Assembly: GCA_033558025.1 (NCBI GenBank)
Contig: JAUCEF010000018.1
Span: 2,294,001-2,358,000 of the forward strand
DNA from: Phytophthora sp. 'mugwort'
Lineage: Eukaryota; Oomycota; Peronosporomycetes; Peronosporales; Peronosporaceae
Direction of reading: 5' to 3'
Length of the DNA stretch: 64,000 nt
Positions 63,064-64,000 of the stretch are shown in pieces. The notes under the pieces were generated by a model that was given only the letters and a program-made list of their open reading frames with translations, was not told the DNA's origin and ran no database searches. The position numbers were made by a program, and so were the translations under genes. Numbering within the stretch: position 1 is the stretch's first letter; the number at the start of each line of letters is the position of its first letter.

Positions 63064-64000
63064 ATGTGGCGCTGCGGAGCCGGTCGGCGACGTGCCTTGC
63101 GCGGCGTCACCAGCGCTATACGGCCGAGTTCTGCAGTGATTACGATTAAGCGATCGAACACCTGTCTACATGCTGCAATCTCGTGCAACTCTGATCTTCA
63201 GACGACGCATGAAGCTTTCACAAACGCGATGTGTTCGTCCCGTGGCGCTGTTTCGTTACTGGTGCCGGCTTCTGGGCATGCTGTGCGAGGATTCAGCAGC
63301 ACTACAAAGAGCTTAATACTATTGCAACGTCCTTGTGGCCCTATGGCAGGCTCCAGACTGTCTACACTTGACCGACGCGCCTTCAGCAGCGTCGAGAGCA
63401 TCTACCAGAAGAAGACGCCGCTCGAGCACGTGCTACTACGTCCGGGTATGTACATTGGCTCAGTGGAGGCCACAAAGGACACAATGTGGATGGTCCCGTC
63501 AGAGACTGCAGCGAAGGAGGACGAAGACAGACTTAAGATGAAGCAGCAGGCTGTAGAGTACGTCCCTGCGCTCTACAAGATCTTTGACGAGATCATCGTC
63601 AACGCAGTGGACAACAAGGTCCGTGACCACAACATGAGACACTTGGATGTCATTATTGAGCCTGGTAATAAGGCCAATGGATACAGACCCTGGATATCGA
63701 TCTACAATGATGGTAAAGGTATCCCTGTTAAGTTCCACAAGACGGAGAAAGTCTATGTACCAGAGTTGGTACTCGGCCACCTACTAACCGGATCGAATTT
63801 TGATGATTCGGCTGCGAGATTGACGGGTGGAAGACACGGATATGGCGCCAAGTTGACGAATATTTTCAGTAACGAGTTTGTGGTGGAGACTGGTGATACG
63901 TCCGTGGGGTTACGCTACAAGCAGATCTGGCACAACAACATGCGCACTCGTGGGGAACCAGAGATCACGGAGTTTACGGACAAAGACGCAAAGGATTTCA
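63064..64000 (+). CDS. TOP2: DNA topoisomerase II, 5' part (continues beyond window)
   Basis: Type IIA topoisomerase passes one duplex through another with ATP. The GHKL ATPase domain is clear: SIYQKKTPLEHVLLRPGMYI at the start, IFDEIIVNAVDNK (Glu/Asn for Mg-ATP), YNDGKGIPV, and GRHGYGAKLTNIFSNEFVVE (ATP lid). The canonical start would be ATG 63343 (MAGSRLSTLDRRAFSSVES). The same frame is open from 62998 with in-frame ATGs at 63064 and 63229. The 63229 extension reads MCSSRGAVSLL, then GHAVRGFSSTTKSL: basic, Ser-rich, without acids, like a mitochondrial presequence. RRAFSS after 63343 has the same flavour. Which start is used decides nuclear versus mitochondrial targeting. Truncated by the window edge. 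Confidence 0.9.
   Translation, partial: MWRCGAGRRRALRGVTSAIRPSSAVITIKRSNTCLHAAISCNSDLQTTHEAFTNAMCSSRGAVSLLVPASGHAVRGFSSTTKSLILLQRPCGPMAGSRLSTLDRRAFSSVESIYQKKTPLEHVLLRPGMYIGSVEATKDTMWMVPSETAAKEDEDRLKMKQQAVEYVPALYKIFDEIIVNAVDNKVRDHNMRHLDVIIEPGNKANGYRPWISIYNDGKGIPVKFHKTEKVYVPELVLGHLLTGSNFDDSAARLTGGRHGYGAKLTNIFSNEFVVETGDTSVGLRYKQIWHNNMRTRGEPEITEFTDKDAKDF

Overview
The window looks like a nuclear segment of a Phytophthora-type oomycete; the species cannot be named from sequence alone. Supporting signs are short GT-AG introns of about 50-90 bp, an axonemal gene (nexin-dynein regulatory complex subunit DRC5) as expected of a zoospore maker, a strong match to the oomycete initiator/flanking core promoter, and a dense load of decayed pogo, Tc1/IS630, PIF/Harbinger, MULE and Copia elements. 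No rRNA, tRNA or CRISPR array was found.

Layout. 0-8 kb is a graveyard: unassigned coding debris, a Thr-rich mucin-like relic, a Copia pol remnant and an IS630/Tc1 element with long terminal inverted repeats. 8.1-19.2 kb is a compact housekeeping island: a broken quiescin-like sulfhydryl oxidase, PEX16 (8 exons), a SEN34-like tRNA-splicing endonuclease subunit (3 exons), DRC5, a divergent 14-exon coiled-coil gene, a small secreted Gly/Asp-rich protein, and an FKBP12-like prolyl isomerase whose only intron has U12-type AT-AC signals. 19.4-31.1 kb is almost only class II transposon relics.

32.4-51.4 kb is the most distinctive part: nine loci of one C2H2 zinc-finger family (six intact, three broken), each with four TFIIIA-type fingers. 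The base-contacting positions of the fingers are nearly fixed between paralogues, while the C-terminal tails diverge except for two short motifs (an SPTxxEQW-like motif and a terminal acidic/amphipathic helix). Two MULE elements with intact-looking terminal inverted repeats and target-site duplications, and one element flanked by clustered short repeats, lie between the finger genes.

51.4-56.3 kb holds repeats, an orphan chromodomain-like ORF and a third MULE. 57.3-64 kb returns to intact genes: a 1013-residue coiled-coil/LRR protein, an intact pogo/CENP-B-like transposase-derived gene that has lost the third catalytic Asp, and the 5' part of DNA topoisomerase II with an in-frame N-terminal extension resembling a mitochondrial presequence.

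Exon structures were assembled by hand from splice signals and reading phase. For PEX16, SEN34, the 14-exon gene, the secreted protein, FKBP and the coiled-coil/LRR gene all phases close, which is strong internal support. Family names rest on motifs recognised by eye, not on a search.
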